Both the position numbers and the translations under genes were made by a program. Shown here piece by piece: positions 42,995-56,000 of a stretch of 64,000 nt of DNA. Every line of letters starts with the position of its first letter. Position 1 is the stretch's first letter. Under the pieces are notes generated by a model. It saw nothing but the letters and a program-made list of their open reading frames with translations. It was not told the origin of the DNA and did not search any database. Origin of the DNA: Sinohyriopsis cumingii (taxonomy: Eukaryota > Mollusca > Bivalvia > Unionida > Unionidae); contig JAPYKE020000505.1 of the NCBI GenBank assembly GCA_028554795.2, positions 157,693 through 221,692 on the forward strand, written 5' to 3'.

Positions 42995-45900
42995 ATCTCA
43001 AGTCATTTGATTCGTGGTACTTTATAACTACATCCCAAGTGAACTGATTCGTGGTACTTTATAACTACATCTCAAGTCATTTGATTCGTGGTACTTTAGG
43101 ACTATATCCCAAGTGAACTGATTCGTGGTACTTTATAACTACATCTCAAGTCATTTGATTCGTGGTACTTTATAACTACATCCCAAGTGAACTGATTCGT
43201 GGTACTTTATAACTACATCTCAAGTCATTTGATTCGTGGTACTTTATAACTACATCCCAAGTGAAGTGATTCGTGGTACTTTATAACTACATCTCAAGTC
43301 ATTTGATTCGTGGTACTTTATAACTACATCTCAAGTCATTTGATTCATGGTACTTTAGGACTATATCCCAAGTGAACTGATTCGTGGTACTTTATAACTA
43401 CATCTCAAGTCATTTGATTCGTGGTACTTTATAACTACATCTCAAGTCATTTGATTCGTGGTACTTTATAACTACATCTCAAGTCATTTGATTCATGGTA
43501 CTTTAGGACTATATCCCAAGTGAACTGATTCGTGGTACTTTATAACTACATCTCAAGTCATTTGATTCGTGGTACTTTATAACTACATCTCAAGTCATTT
43601 GATTCGTGGTACTTTATAACTACATCTCAAGTCATTTGATTCGTGGTACTTTATAACTACATCCCAAGTGAACTGATTCGTGGTACTTTATAACTACATC
43701 TCAAGTCATTTGATTCATGGTACTTTAGGACTATATCCCAAGTGAACTGATTCGTGGTACTTTATAACTACATCTCAAGTCATTTGATTCATGGTACTTT
43801 AGGACTATATCCCAAGTGAACTCATTCGTGGTACTTTATAACTACATCTCAAGTCATTTGATTCGTGGTACTTTATAATTACATCTCAAGTCATTTGATT
43901 CGTGGTACTTTATAACTACATCCCAAGTGAACTGATTCTTGGTACTTTATAACTACATCTCAAGTCATTTGATTCGTGGAACTTTATAACTACATCCCAA
44001 GTGAACTGATTCATGGTACTTTATAACTACATCTCAAGTCATTTGATTCATGGTACTTTAGGACTATATCCCAAGTGAACTGATTCGTGGTACTTTATAA
44101 CTACATCTCAAGTCATTTGATTCATGGTACTTTAGGACTATATCCCAAGTGAACTGATTCGTGGTACTTTATAACTACATCTCAAGTCATTTGATTCGTG
44201 GTACTTTATAACCACATCTCAAGTCATTTGATTCGTGGTACTTTATAACTACATCCCAAGTGAACTGATTCGTGGTACTTTATAACTACATCTCAAGTCA
44301 TTTGATTCGTGGTACTTTATAACTACATCCCAAGTGAACTGATTCGTGGTACTTTATAACTACATCTCAAGTCATTTGATTCATGGTACTTTAGGACTAT
44401 ATCCCAAGTGAACTGATTCGTGGTACTTTATAACTACATCTCAAGTCATTTGATTCATGGTACTTTACGACTATATCCCATGTGAACTGATTCGTGGTAC
44501 TTTATAACTACATCTCAAGTCATTTGATTCGTGGTACTTTATAACTACATCTCAAGTCATTTGATTCGTGGTACTTTATAACTACATCTCAAGTCATTTG
44601 ATTCGTGGTACTTTATAACTACATCTCAAGTCATTTGATTCATGGTACTTTAGGACTACATCCCAAGTGAACTGATTCGTGGTACTTTATAACTACATCT
44701 CAAGTCATTTGATTCATGGTACTTTATAACTACATCTCAAGTCATTTGATTCATGGTACTTTAGGACTATATCCCAAGTGAACTGATTCGTGGTACTTTA
44801 TAACTACATCTCAAGTCATTTGATTCATGGTACTTTAGGACTATATCCCAAGTGAACTGATTCGTGGTACTTTATAACTACATCTCAAGTCATTTGATTC
44901 GTGGTACTTTATAACTACATCTCAAGTCATTTGATTCGTGGTACTTTATAACTACATCTCAAGTCATTTGATTCATGGTACTTTAGGACTATATCCCAAG
45001 TGAACTGATTCGTGGTACTTTATAACTACATCTCAAGTCATTTGATTCATGGTACTTTATAACTACATCTCAAGTCATTTGATTCATGGTACTTTAGGAC
45101 TATATCCCAAGTGAACTGATTCGTGGTACTTTATAACTACATCTCAAGTCATTTGATTCGTGGTACTTTATAACTACATCTCAAGTCATTTGATTCATGG
45201 TACTTTAGGACTATATCCCAAGTGAACTGATTCGTGGTACTTTATAACTACATCTCAAGTCATTTGATTCATGGTACTTTAGGACTATATCCCAAGTGAA
45301 CTGATTCGTGGTACTTTATAACTACATCTCAAGTCATTTGATTCGTGGTACTTTATAACTACATCTCAAGTCATTTGATTCATGGTACTTTAGGACTATA
45401 TCCCAAGTGAACTGATTCGTGGTACTTTATAACTACATCTCAAGTCATTTGATTCGTGGTACTTTATAACTACATCTCAAGTCATTTGATTCATGGTACT
45501 TTAGGACTATATCCCAAGTGAACTGATTCGTGGTACTTTATAACTACATCTCAAGTCATTTGATTCATCGTACTTTAGGACTATATCCCAAGTGAACTGA
45601 TTCGTGGTACTTTGTAACTACATCTCAAGTCATTTGATTCGTGGTACTTTATAACTACATCTCAAGTCATTTGATTCGTGGTACTTTATAACTACATCTC
45701 AAGTCATTTGATTCGTGGTACTTTATAACTCCATCTCAAGTCATTTGATTCATGGTACTTTAGGACAATATCCCAAGTGAACTGATTCGTGGTACTTTAT
45801 AACTACATCTCAAGTCATTTGATTCGTGGTACTTTATAACTACATCTCAAGTCATTTGATTCATGGTACTTTAGGACTATATCCCAAGTGAACTGATTCG

Positions 45901-46472
45901 TGGTACTTTATAACTACATCTCAAGTCATTTGATTCGTGGTACTTTATAACTACATCTCAAGTCATTTGATTCGTGGTACTTTATAACTACATCCCAAGT
46001 GAACTGATTCGTGGTACTTTATAACTACATCTCAAGTCATTTGATTCATGGTACTTTATAACTACATCTCAAGTCATTTGATTCATGGTACTTTATAACT
46101 ACATCTCAAGTCATTTGATTCGTGGTACTTTATAACTACATCCCAAGTGAACTGATTCGTGGTACTTTATAACTACATCTCAAGTCATTTGATTCATGGT
46201 ACTTTAGGACTATATCCCAAATGAACTGATTCGTGGTACTTTATAACTACATCTCAAGTCATTTGATTCATGGTACTTTAGGACTATATCCCAAGTGAAC
46301 TGATTCGTGGTACTTTATAATTACATCTCAAGTCATTTGATTCGTGGTACTTTATAACTACATCTCAAGTCATTTGATTCGTGGTACTTTATAACTACAT
46401 CTCAAGTCATTTGATTCGTGGTACTTTATAACTACATCTCAAGTCATTTGATTCATGGTACTTTAGGACTAT
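42995..46472. repeat. HOR unit 12, short form of 94 monomers
   Basis: Third copy of the 3478-bp short form, 25012 bp downstream of the copy at 17983 and 35668 bp downstream of the one at 7327. Markers: 'gtgaagtg' 43254, 'ctcattcg' 43809, 'ttacgactat' and 'catgtg' 44475, 'cccaaatg' 46214. Private changes include 'ttgtaac' near 45613. It shares the 'taattac' and 'gattcttgg' changes with the copy at 7327 (about 8210-8270 against 43875-43940). Confidence 0.83.
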
Positions 46473-49400
46473 ATCTCAAGTCATTTGATTCGTGGTACTT
46501 TATAACTACATCCCAAGTGAACTGATTCGTGGTACTTTATAACTACATCTCAAGTCATTTGATTCGTGGTACTTTAGGACTATATCCCAAGTGAACTGAT
46601 TCGTGGTACTTTATAACTACATCTCAAGTCATTTGATTCGTGGTACTTTATAACTACATCCCAAGTGAACTGATTCGTGGTACTTTATAACTACATCTCA
46701 AGTCATTTGATTCGTGGTACTTTATAACTACATCCCAAGTGAAGTGATTCGTGTTACTTTATAACTACATCTCAAGTCATTTGATTCGTGGTACTTTATA
46801 ACTACATCTCAAGTCATTTGATTCATGGTACTTTAGGACTATATCCCAAGTGAACTGATTCGTGGTACTTTATAACTACATCTCAAGTCATTTGATTCGT
46901 GGTACTTTATAACTACATCTCAAGTCATTTGATTCGTGGTACTTTATAACTACATCTCAAGTCATTTGATTCATGGTACTTTAGGACTATATCCCAAGTG
47001 AACTGATTCGTGGTACTTTATAACTACATCTCAAGTCATTTGATTCGTGGTACTTTATAACTACATCCCAAGTGAACTGATTCGTGGTACTTTATAACTA
47101 CATCTCAAGTCATTTGATTCGTGGTACTTTATAACTACATCCCAAGTGAACTGATTCGTGGTACTTTATAACTACATCTCAAGTCATTTGATTCAAGGTA
47201 CTTTAGGACTATATCCCAAGTGAACTGATTCGTGGTACTTTATAACTACATCTCAAGTCATTTGATTCGTGGTACTTTATAACTACATCTCAAGTCATTT
47301 GATTCGTGGTACTTTATAACTACATCCCAAGTGAACTGATTCGTGGTACTTTATAACTACATCTCAAGTCATTTGATTCATGGTACTTTAGGACTATATC
47401 CCAAGTGAACTGATTCGTGGTACTTTATAACTACATCTCAAGTCATTTGATTCCAGGTACTTTATAACTACATCTCAAGTCATTTGATTCGTGGTACTTT
47501 ATAACTACATCTCAAGTCATTTGATTCGTGGTACTTTATAACTACATCCCAAGTGAACTGATTCGTGGTACTTTATAACTACATCTCAAGTCATTTGATT
47601 CGTCGTACTTTATAACTACATCTCAAGTCATTTGATTCATGGTACTTTATAACTACATCTCAAGTCATTTGATTCGTGGTACTTTATAACTACATCTCAA
47701 GTCATTTGATTCGTGGTACTTTATAACTACATCTCAAGTCATTTGATTCGTGGTACTTTATAACTACATCTCAAGTCATTTGATTCGTGGTACTTTATAA
47801 CTACATCCCAAGTGAACTGATTCGTGGTACTTTATAACTACATCTCAAGTCATTTGATTCGTGGTACTTTATAACTACATCTCAAGTCATTTGATTCATG
47901 GTACTTTAGGACTATATCCCAAGTGAACTGATTCGTGGTACTTTATAACTACATCTCAAGTCATTTGATTCGTGGTACTTTATAACTACATCTCAAGTCA
48001 TTTGATTCATGGTACTTTAGGACTATATCCCAAGTGAACTGATTCGTGGTACTTTATAACTACATCTCAAGTCATTTGATTCGTGGTACTTTATAACTAC
48101 ATCTCAAGTCATTTGATTCGTGGTACTTTATAACTACATCTCAAGTCATTTGATTCATGGTACTTTAGGACTATATCCCAAGTGAACTGATTCGTGGTAC
48201 TTTATAACTACATCTCAAGTCATTTGATTCGTGGTACTTTATAACTACATCTCAAGTCATTTGATTCGTGGTACTTTATAACTACATCTCAAGTCATTTG
48301 ATTCATGGTACTTTAGGACTATGTCCCAAGTGAACTGATTCGTGGTACTTTATAACTACATCTCAAGTCATTTGATTCGTGGTACTTTATAACTACATCT
48401 CAAGTCATTTGATTCGTGGTACTTTATAAATACATCTCAAGTCATTTGATTCGTGGGACTTTATAACTACATCTCAAGTCATTTGATTCGTGGTACTTTA
48501 TAACTACATCTCAAGTCATTTGATTCATGGTACTTTATAACTACATCTCAAGTCATTTGATTCGTGGTACTTTATAACTACATCTCAAGTCATTTGATTC
48601 GTGGTACTTTATAACTACATCTCAAGTCATTTGATTCGTGGTACTTTATAACTACATCTCAAGTCATTTGATTCGTGGTACTTTATAACTACATCCCAAG
48701 TGAACTGATTCGTGGTACTTTATAACTACATCTCAAGTCATTTGATTCGTGGTACTTTATAATTACATCTCAAGTCATTTGATTCATGGTACTTTAGGAC
48801 TATATCCCAAGTGAACTGATTCGTGGTACTTTATAACTACATCTCAAGTCATTTGATTCATGGTACTTTATAACTACATCTCAAGTCATTTGATTCGTGG
48901 TACTTTATAACTACATCCCAAGTGAACTGATTCGTGGTACTTTATAACTACATCCCAAGTGAACTGATTCGTGGTACTTTATAACTACATCTCAAGTCAT
49001 TTGATTCGTGGTACTTTATAACTACATCTCAAGTCATTTGATTCGTGGTACTTTATAACTACATCTCAAGTCATTTGATTCGTGGTACTTTATAACTACA
49101 TCTCAAGTCATTTGATTCATGGTACTTTATAACTACATCTCAAGTCATTTGATTCGTGGTACTTTATAACTACATCCCAAGTGAACTGATTCGTGGTACT
49201 TTATAACTACATCTCAAGTCATTTGATTCATGGTACTTTAGGACTATATCCCAAGTGAACTGATTCGTGGTACTTTATAACTACATCTCAAGTCATTTGA
49301 TTCATGGTACTTTAGGACTATATCCCAAGTGAACTCATTCGTGGTACTTTATAACTACATCTCAAGTCATTTGATTCGTGGTACTTTATAACTACATCTC

Positions 49401-49728
49401 AAGTCATTTGATTCGTGGTACTTTATAACTACATCCCAAGTGAACTGATTCGTGGTACTTTATAACTACATCTCAAGTCATTTGATTCGTGGTACTTTAT
49501 AACTACATCCCAAGTGAACTGATTCATGGTACTTTATAACTACATCTCAAGTCATTTGATTCGTGGTACTTTATAACTACATCTCAAGTCATTTGATTCG
49601 TGGTACTTTATAACTACATCTCAAGTCATTTGATTCGTGGTACTTTATAACTACATCTCAAGTCATTTGATTCGTGGTACTTTATAACTACATCTCAAGT
49701 CATTTGATTCATGGTACTTTAGGACTAT
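46473..49728. repeat. HOR unit 13, 3'-truncated form of 88 monomers
   Basis: Second copy of the 3256-bp truncated form, 25012 bp downstream of the first: 'gtgaagtg' 46732 (followed by a private 'gtgttac'), 'caagg' near 47176, 'ccagg' near 47435, 'cgtcgtac' 47583, doublet 48397-48470, 'ctcattcg' 49322. The order short form, truncated form, then early-series unit is the same in both long copies (17983 onward and 42995 onward). Confidence 0.83.
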
Positions 49729-52700
49729 ATCTCAAGTCATTTGATTCGTGGTACTTTATAACTACATCCCAAGTGAACTGATTCGTGGTACTTTATAACT
49801 ACATCTCAAGTCATTTGATTCGTGGTACTTTAGGACTATATCCCAAGTGAACTGATTCGTGGTACTTTATAACTACATCTCAAGTCATTTGATTCGTGGT
49901 ACTTTATAACTACATCCCAAGTGAACTGATTCGTGGTACTTTATAACTACATCTCAAGTCATTTGATTCGTGGTACTTTATAACTACATCCCAAGTGAAG
50001 TGATTCGTGGTACTTTATAACTACATCTCAAGTCATTTGATTCGTGGTACTTTATAACTACATCTCAAGTCATTTGATTCATGGTACTTTAGGACTATAT
50101 CCCAAGTGAACTGATTCGTGGTACTTTATAACTACATCTCAAGTCATTTGATTCGTGGTACTTTATAACTACATCTCAAGTCATTTGATTCGTGGTACTT
50201 TATAACTACATCTCAAGTCATTTGATTCATGGTACTTTAGGACTATATCCCAAGTGAACTGATTCGTGGTACTTTATAACTACATCTCAAGTCATTTGAT
50301 TCGTGGTACTTTATAACTACATCCCAAGTGAACTGATTCGTGGTACTTTATAACTACATCTCAAGTCATTTGATTCGTGGTACTTTATAACTATATCCCA
50401 AGTGAACTGATTCGTGGTACTTTATAACTACATCTCAGGTCATTTGATTCAAGGTACTTTAGGACTATATCCCAAGTGAACTGATTCGTGGTACTTTATA
50501 ACTACATCTCAAGTCATTTGATTCGTGGTACTTTATAACTACATCTCAAGTCATTTGATTCGTGGTACTTTATAACTACATCCCAAGTGAACTGATTCGT
50601 GGTACTTTATAACTACATCTCAAGTCATTTGATTCATGGTACTTTAGGACTATATCCCAAGTGAACTGATTCGTGGTACTTTATAACTACATCTCAAGTC
50701 ATTTGATTCCAGGTACTTTATAACTACATCTCAAGTCATTTGATTCGTGGTACTTTATAACTACATCTCAAGTCATTTGATTCGTGGTACTTTATAACTA
50801 CATCCCAAGTGAACTGATTCGTGGTACTTTATAACTACATCTCAAGTCATTTGATTCGTCGTACTTTATAACTACATCTCAAGTCATTTGATTCATGGTA
50901 CTTTATAACTACATCTCAAGTCATTTGATTCGTGGTACTTTATAACTACATCTCAAGTCATTTGATTCGTGGTACTTTATAACTACATCTCAAGTCATTT
51001 GATTCGTGGTACTTTATAACTACATCTCAAGTCATTTGATTCGTGGTACTTTATAACTACATCCCAAGTGAACTGATTCGTGGTACTTTATAACTGCATC
51101 TCAAGTCATTTGATTCGTGGTACTTTATAACTACATCTCAAGTCATTTGATTCATGGTACTTTAGGACTATATCCCAAGTGAACTGATTCGTGGTACTTT
51201 ATAACTACATCTCAAGTCATTTGATTCGTGGTACTTTATAACTACATCTCAAGTCATTTGATTCATGGTACTTTAGGACTATATCCCAAGTGAACTGATT
51301 CGTGGTACTTTATAACTACATCTCAAGTCATTTGATTCGTGGTACTTTATAACTACATCTCAAGTCATTTGATTCATGGTACTTTAGGACTATATCCCAA
51401 GTGAACTGATTCGTGGTACTTTATAACTACATCTCAAGTCATTTGATTCATGGTACTTTAGGACTATATCCCAAGTGAACTGATTCGTGGTACTTTATAA
51501 CTACATCTCAAGTCATTTGATTCGTGGTACTTTATAACTACATCTCAAGTCATTTGATTCGTGGTACTTTATAACTACATCTCAAGTCATTTGATTCATG
51601 GTACTTTAGGACTATATCCCAAGTGAACTGATTCGTGGTACTTTATAACTACATCTCAAGTCATTTGATTCATGGTACTTTAGGACTATATCCCAAGTGA
51701 ACTGATTCGTGGTACTTTATAACTACATCTCAAGTCATTTGATTCGTGGTACTTTATAACTACATCTCAAGTCATTTGATTCGTCGTACTTTATAACTAC
51801 ATCTCAAGTCATTTGATTCATGGTACTTTAGGACTATATCCCAAGTGAACTGATTCGTGGTACTTTATAACTACATCTCAAGTCATTTGATTCGTGGTAC
51901 TTTATAACTACATCTCAAGTCATTTGATTCGTGGTACTTTATAACTACATCTCAAGTCATTTGATTCGTGGTACTTTATAACTACATCTCAAGTCATTTG
52001 ATTCGTGGTACTTTATAACTACATCTCAAGTCATTTGATTCGTGGTACTTTATAACTACATCTCAAGTCATTTGATTCGTGGTACTTTATAACTACATCC
52101 CAAGTCATTTGATTCGTGGTACTTTATAACTACATCTCAAGTCATTTGATTCGTGGTACTTTATAACTACATCTCAAGTCATTTGATTCGTGGTACTTTA
52201 TAACTACATCTCAAGTCATTTGATTCGTGGTACTTTATAACTACATCTCAAGTCATTTGATTCGTGGTACTTTATAACTACATCTCAAGTCATTTGATTC
52301 ATGGTACTTTAGGACTATATCCCAAGTGATCTGATTCGTGTTACTTTATAACTACATCTCAAGTCATTTGATTCGTGGTACTTTATAACTACATCTCAAG
52401 TCATTTGATTCGTGGTACTTTATAACTACATCTCAAGTCATTTGATTCATGGTACTTTAGGACTATGTCCCAAGTGAACTGATTCGTGGTACTTTATAAC
52501 TACATCTCAAGTCATTTGATTCGTGGTACTTTATAACTACATCTCAAGTCATTTGATTCGTGGTACTTTATAACTACATCTCAAGTCATTTGATTCGTGG
52601 TACTTTATAAATACATCTCAAGTCATTTGATTCGTGGGACTTTATAACTACATCTCAAGTCATTTGATTCGTGGTACTTTATAACTACATCTCAAGTCAT

Positions 52701-53021
52701 TTGATTCATGGTACTTTATAACTACATCTCAAGTCATTTGATTCGTGGTACTTTATAACTACATCTCAAGTCATTTGATTCGTGGTACTTTATAACTACA
52801 TCTCAAGTCATTTGATTCGTGGTACTTTATAACTACATCTCAAGTCATTTGATTCGTGGTACTTTATAACTACATCCCAAGTGAACTGATTCGTGGTACT
52901 TTATAACTACATCTCAAGTCATTTGATTCGTGGTACTTTATAATTACATCTCAAGTCATTTGATTCATGGTACTTTAGGACTATATCCCAAGTGAACTGA
53001 TTCGTGGTACTTTATAACTAC
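49729..53021. repeat. HOR unit 14, last recognisable and rearranged
   Basis: Opens with the complete seven-monomer opening, 'gtgaagtg' 49988, 'tcagg...caagg' 50432, 'ccagg' 50691, 'cgtcgtac' 50839 and 'gcatctc' 51098, as in the first unit. After about 51357 the order departs: no second 'gtgaagtg', a 'cgtcgtac' at 51764, a run of 11 class A monomers (51875-52281), then the last 'aaatac'/'gtgggac' doublet (52578-52651) and 'taattac' near 52940. Copies elsewhere continue with D-A-C-C at this point; here the next monomer at 53022 is class A and no further HOR marker follows. The right boundary is set by this divergence. Confidence 0.7.
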
Positions 53022-56000
53022 ATCTCAAGTCATTTGATTCGTGGTACTTTATAACTACATCTCAAGTCATTTGATTCATGGTACTTTAGGACTATATCCC
53101 AAGTGAACTGATTCGTGGTACTTTATAACTACATCTCAAGTCATTTGATTCGTGGTACTTTATAACTACATCTCAAGTCATTTGATTCGTGGTACTTTAT
53201 AACTACATCTCAAGTCATTTGATTCATGGTACTTTAGGACTATATCCCAAGTGAACTGATTCGTGGTACTTTATAACTACATCTCAAGTCATTTGATTCG
53301 TGGTACTTTATAACTACATCTCAAGTCATTTTATTCGTGGTACTTTATAACTACATCTCAAGTCATTTGATTCATGGTACTTTAGGACTATATCCCAAGT
53401 GAACTGATTCGTGGTACTTTATAACTACATCTCAAGTCATTTGATTCGTGGTACTTTATAACTACATCTCAAGTCATTTGATTCGTGGTACTTTATAACT
53501 ACATCTCAAGTCATTTGATTCGTGGTACTTTATAACTACATCTCAAGTCATTTGATTCGTGGTACTTTATAACTACATCTCAAGTCATTTGATTCGTGGT
53601 ACTTTATAACTACATCTCAAGTCATTTGATTCATGGTACTTTATAACTACATCTCAAGTCATTTGATTCGTGGTACTTTATAACTACATCTCAAGTCATT
53701 TGATTCGTGGTACTTTATGACTACATCTCAAGTCATTTGATTCGTGGTACTTTATAACTACATCTCAAGTCATTTGATTCGTGGTACTTTATAACTACAT
53801 CCCAAGTGAACTGATTCGTGGTACTTTATAACTACATCTCAAGTCATTTGATTCGTGGTACTTTATAACTACATCTCAAGTCATTTGATTCATGGTACGT
53901 TAGGACTATATCCCAAGTGAACTGATTCGTGGTACTTTATAACTACATCTCAAGTCATTTGATTCGTGGAACTTTATAACTACATCTCAAGTCATTTGAT
54001 TCGTGGTACTTTATAACTACATCTCAAGTCATTTGATTCGTGGTACTTTATAACTACATCCCAAGTGAACTGATTCGTGGTACTTTATAACTACATCTCA
54101 AGTCATTTGATTCGTGGTACTTTATAACTACATCTCAAGTCATTTGATTCATGGTACTTTAGGACTATATCCCAAGTGAACTGATTCGTGGTACTTTATA
54201 ACTACATCTCAAGTCATTTGATTCGTGGTACTTTATAACTACATCTCAAGTCATTTGATTCATGGTACTTTAGGACTATATCCCAAGTGAACTGATTCGT
54301 GGTACTTTATAACTACATCTCAAGTCATTTGATTCGTGGTACTTTATAACTACATCTCAAGTCATTTGATTCGTGGTACTTTATAACTACATCTCAAGTC
54401 ATTTGATTCGTGGTACTTTATAACTACATCTCAAGTCATTTGATTCATGGTACTTTAGGACTATATCCCAAGTGAACTGATTCGTGGTACTTTATAACTA
54501 CATCTCAAGTCATTTGATTCGTGGTACTTTATAACTACATCTCAAGTCATTTGATTCGTGGTACTTTATAACTACATCTCAAGTCATTTGATTCGTGGTA
54601 CTTTATAACTACATCTCAAGTCATTTGATTCATGGTACTTTAGGACTATATCCCAAGTGAACTGATTCGTGGTACTTTATAACTACATCAAAAGTCATTT
54701 GATTCGTGGTACTTTATAACTACATCTCAAGTCATTTGATTCGTGGTACTTTATAACTACATCTCAAGTCATTTGATTCGTGGTACTTTATAACTACATC
54801 TCAAGTCATTTGATTCATGGTACTTTAGGACTATATCCCAAGTGAACTGATTCGTGGTACTTTATAACTACATCTCAAGTCATTTGATTCGTGGTACTTT
54901 ATAACTACATCTCAAGTCATTTGATTCGTGGTACTTTATAACTACATCTCAAGTCATTTGATTCGTGGTACTTTAGGACTATATCCCAAGTGAACTGATT
55001 CGTGGTACTTTATAACTACATCTCAAGTCATTTGATTCGTGGTACTTTATAACTACATCCCAAGTGAACTGATTCGTGGTACTTTATAACTACATCTCAA
55101 GTCATTTGATTCGTGGTACTTTATAACTACATCTCAAGTCATTTGATTCGTGGTACTTTATAACTACATCTCAAGTCATTTGATTCATGGTACTTTAGGA
55201 CTATATCCCAAGTGAACTGATTCGTGGTACTTTATAACTACATCTCAAGTCATTTGATTCGTGGTACTTTATAACTACATCTCAAGTCATTTGATTCGTG
55301 GTACTTTATAACTACATCTCAAGTCATTTGATTCATGGTACTTTAGGACTATATCCCAAGTGAACTGATTCGTGGTACTTTATAACTACATCTCAAGTCA
55401 TTTGATTCGTGGTACTTTATAACTACATCTCAAGTCATTTGATTCGTGGTACTTTATAACTACATCTCAAGTCATTTGATTCGTGGTACTTTATAACTAC
55501 ATCTCAAGTCATTTGATTCGTGGTACTTTATAACTACATCTCAAGTCATTTGATTCGTGGTACTTTATAACTACATCCCAAGTGAACTGATTCGTGGTAC
55601 TTTATAACTACATCTCAAGTCATTTGATTCGTGGTAGTTTATAACTACATCTCAAGTCATTTGATTCATGGTACTTTAGGACTATATCCCAAGTGAACTG
55701 ATTCGTGGTACTTTATAACTACATCTCAAGTCATTTGATTCGTGGTACTTTATAACTACATCTCAAGTCATTTGATTCGTGGTACTTTATAACTACATCT
55801 CAAGTCATTTGATTCGTGGTACTTTATAACTACATCCCAAGTGAACTGATTCGTGGTACTTTATAACTACATCTCAAGTCATTTGATTCGTGGTACTTTA
55901 TAACTACATCTCAAGTCATTTGATTCATGGTACTTTAGGACTATATCCCAAGTGAACTGATTCGTGGTACTTTATAACTACATCTCAAGTCATTTGATTC

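Noticed and set aside
51764..52651. Conserved 23-monomer spacing from 'cgtcgtac' to 'gtgggac' as proof that the seventh copy is intact
   Set aside because: The spacing is the same but the monomer order between the marks differs (run of 11 A, extra A before the doublet), so the equal distance may be coincidence.
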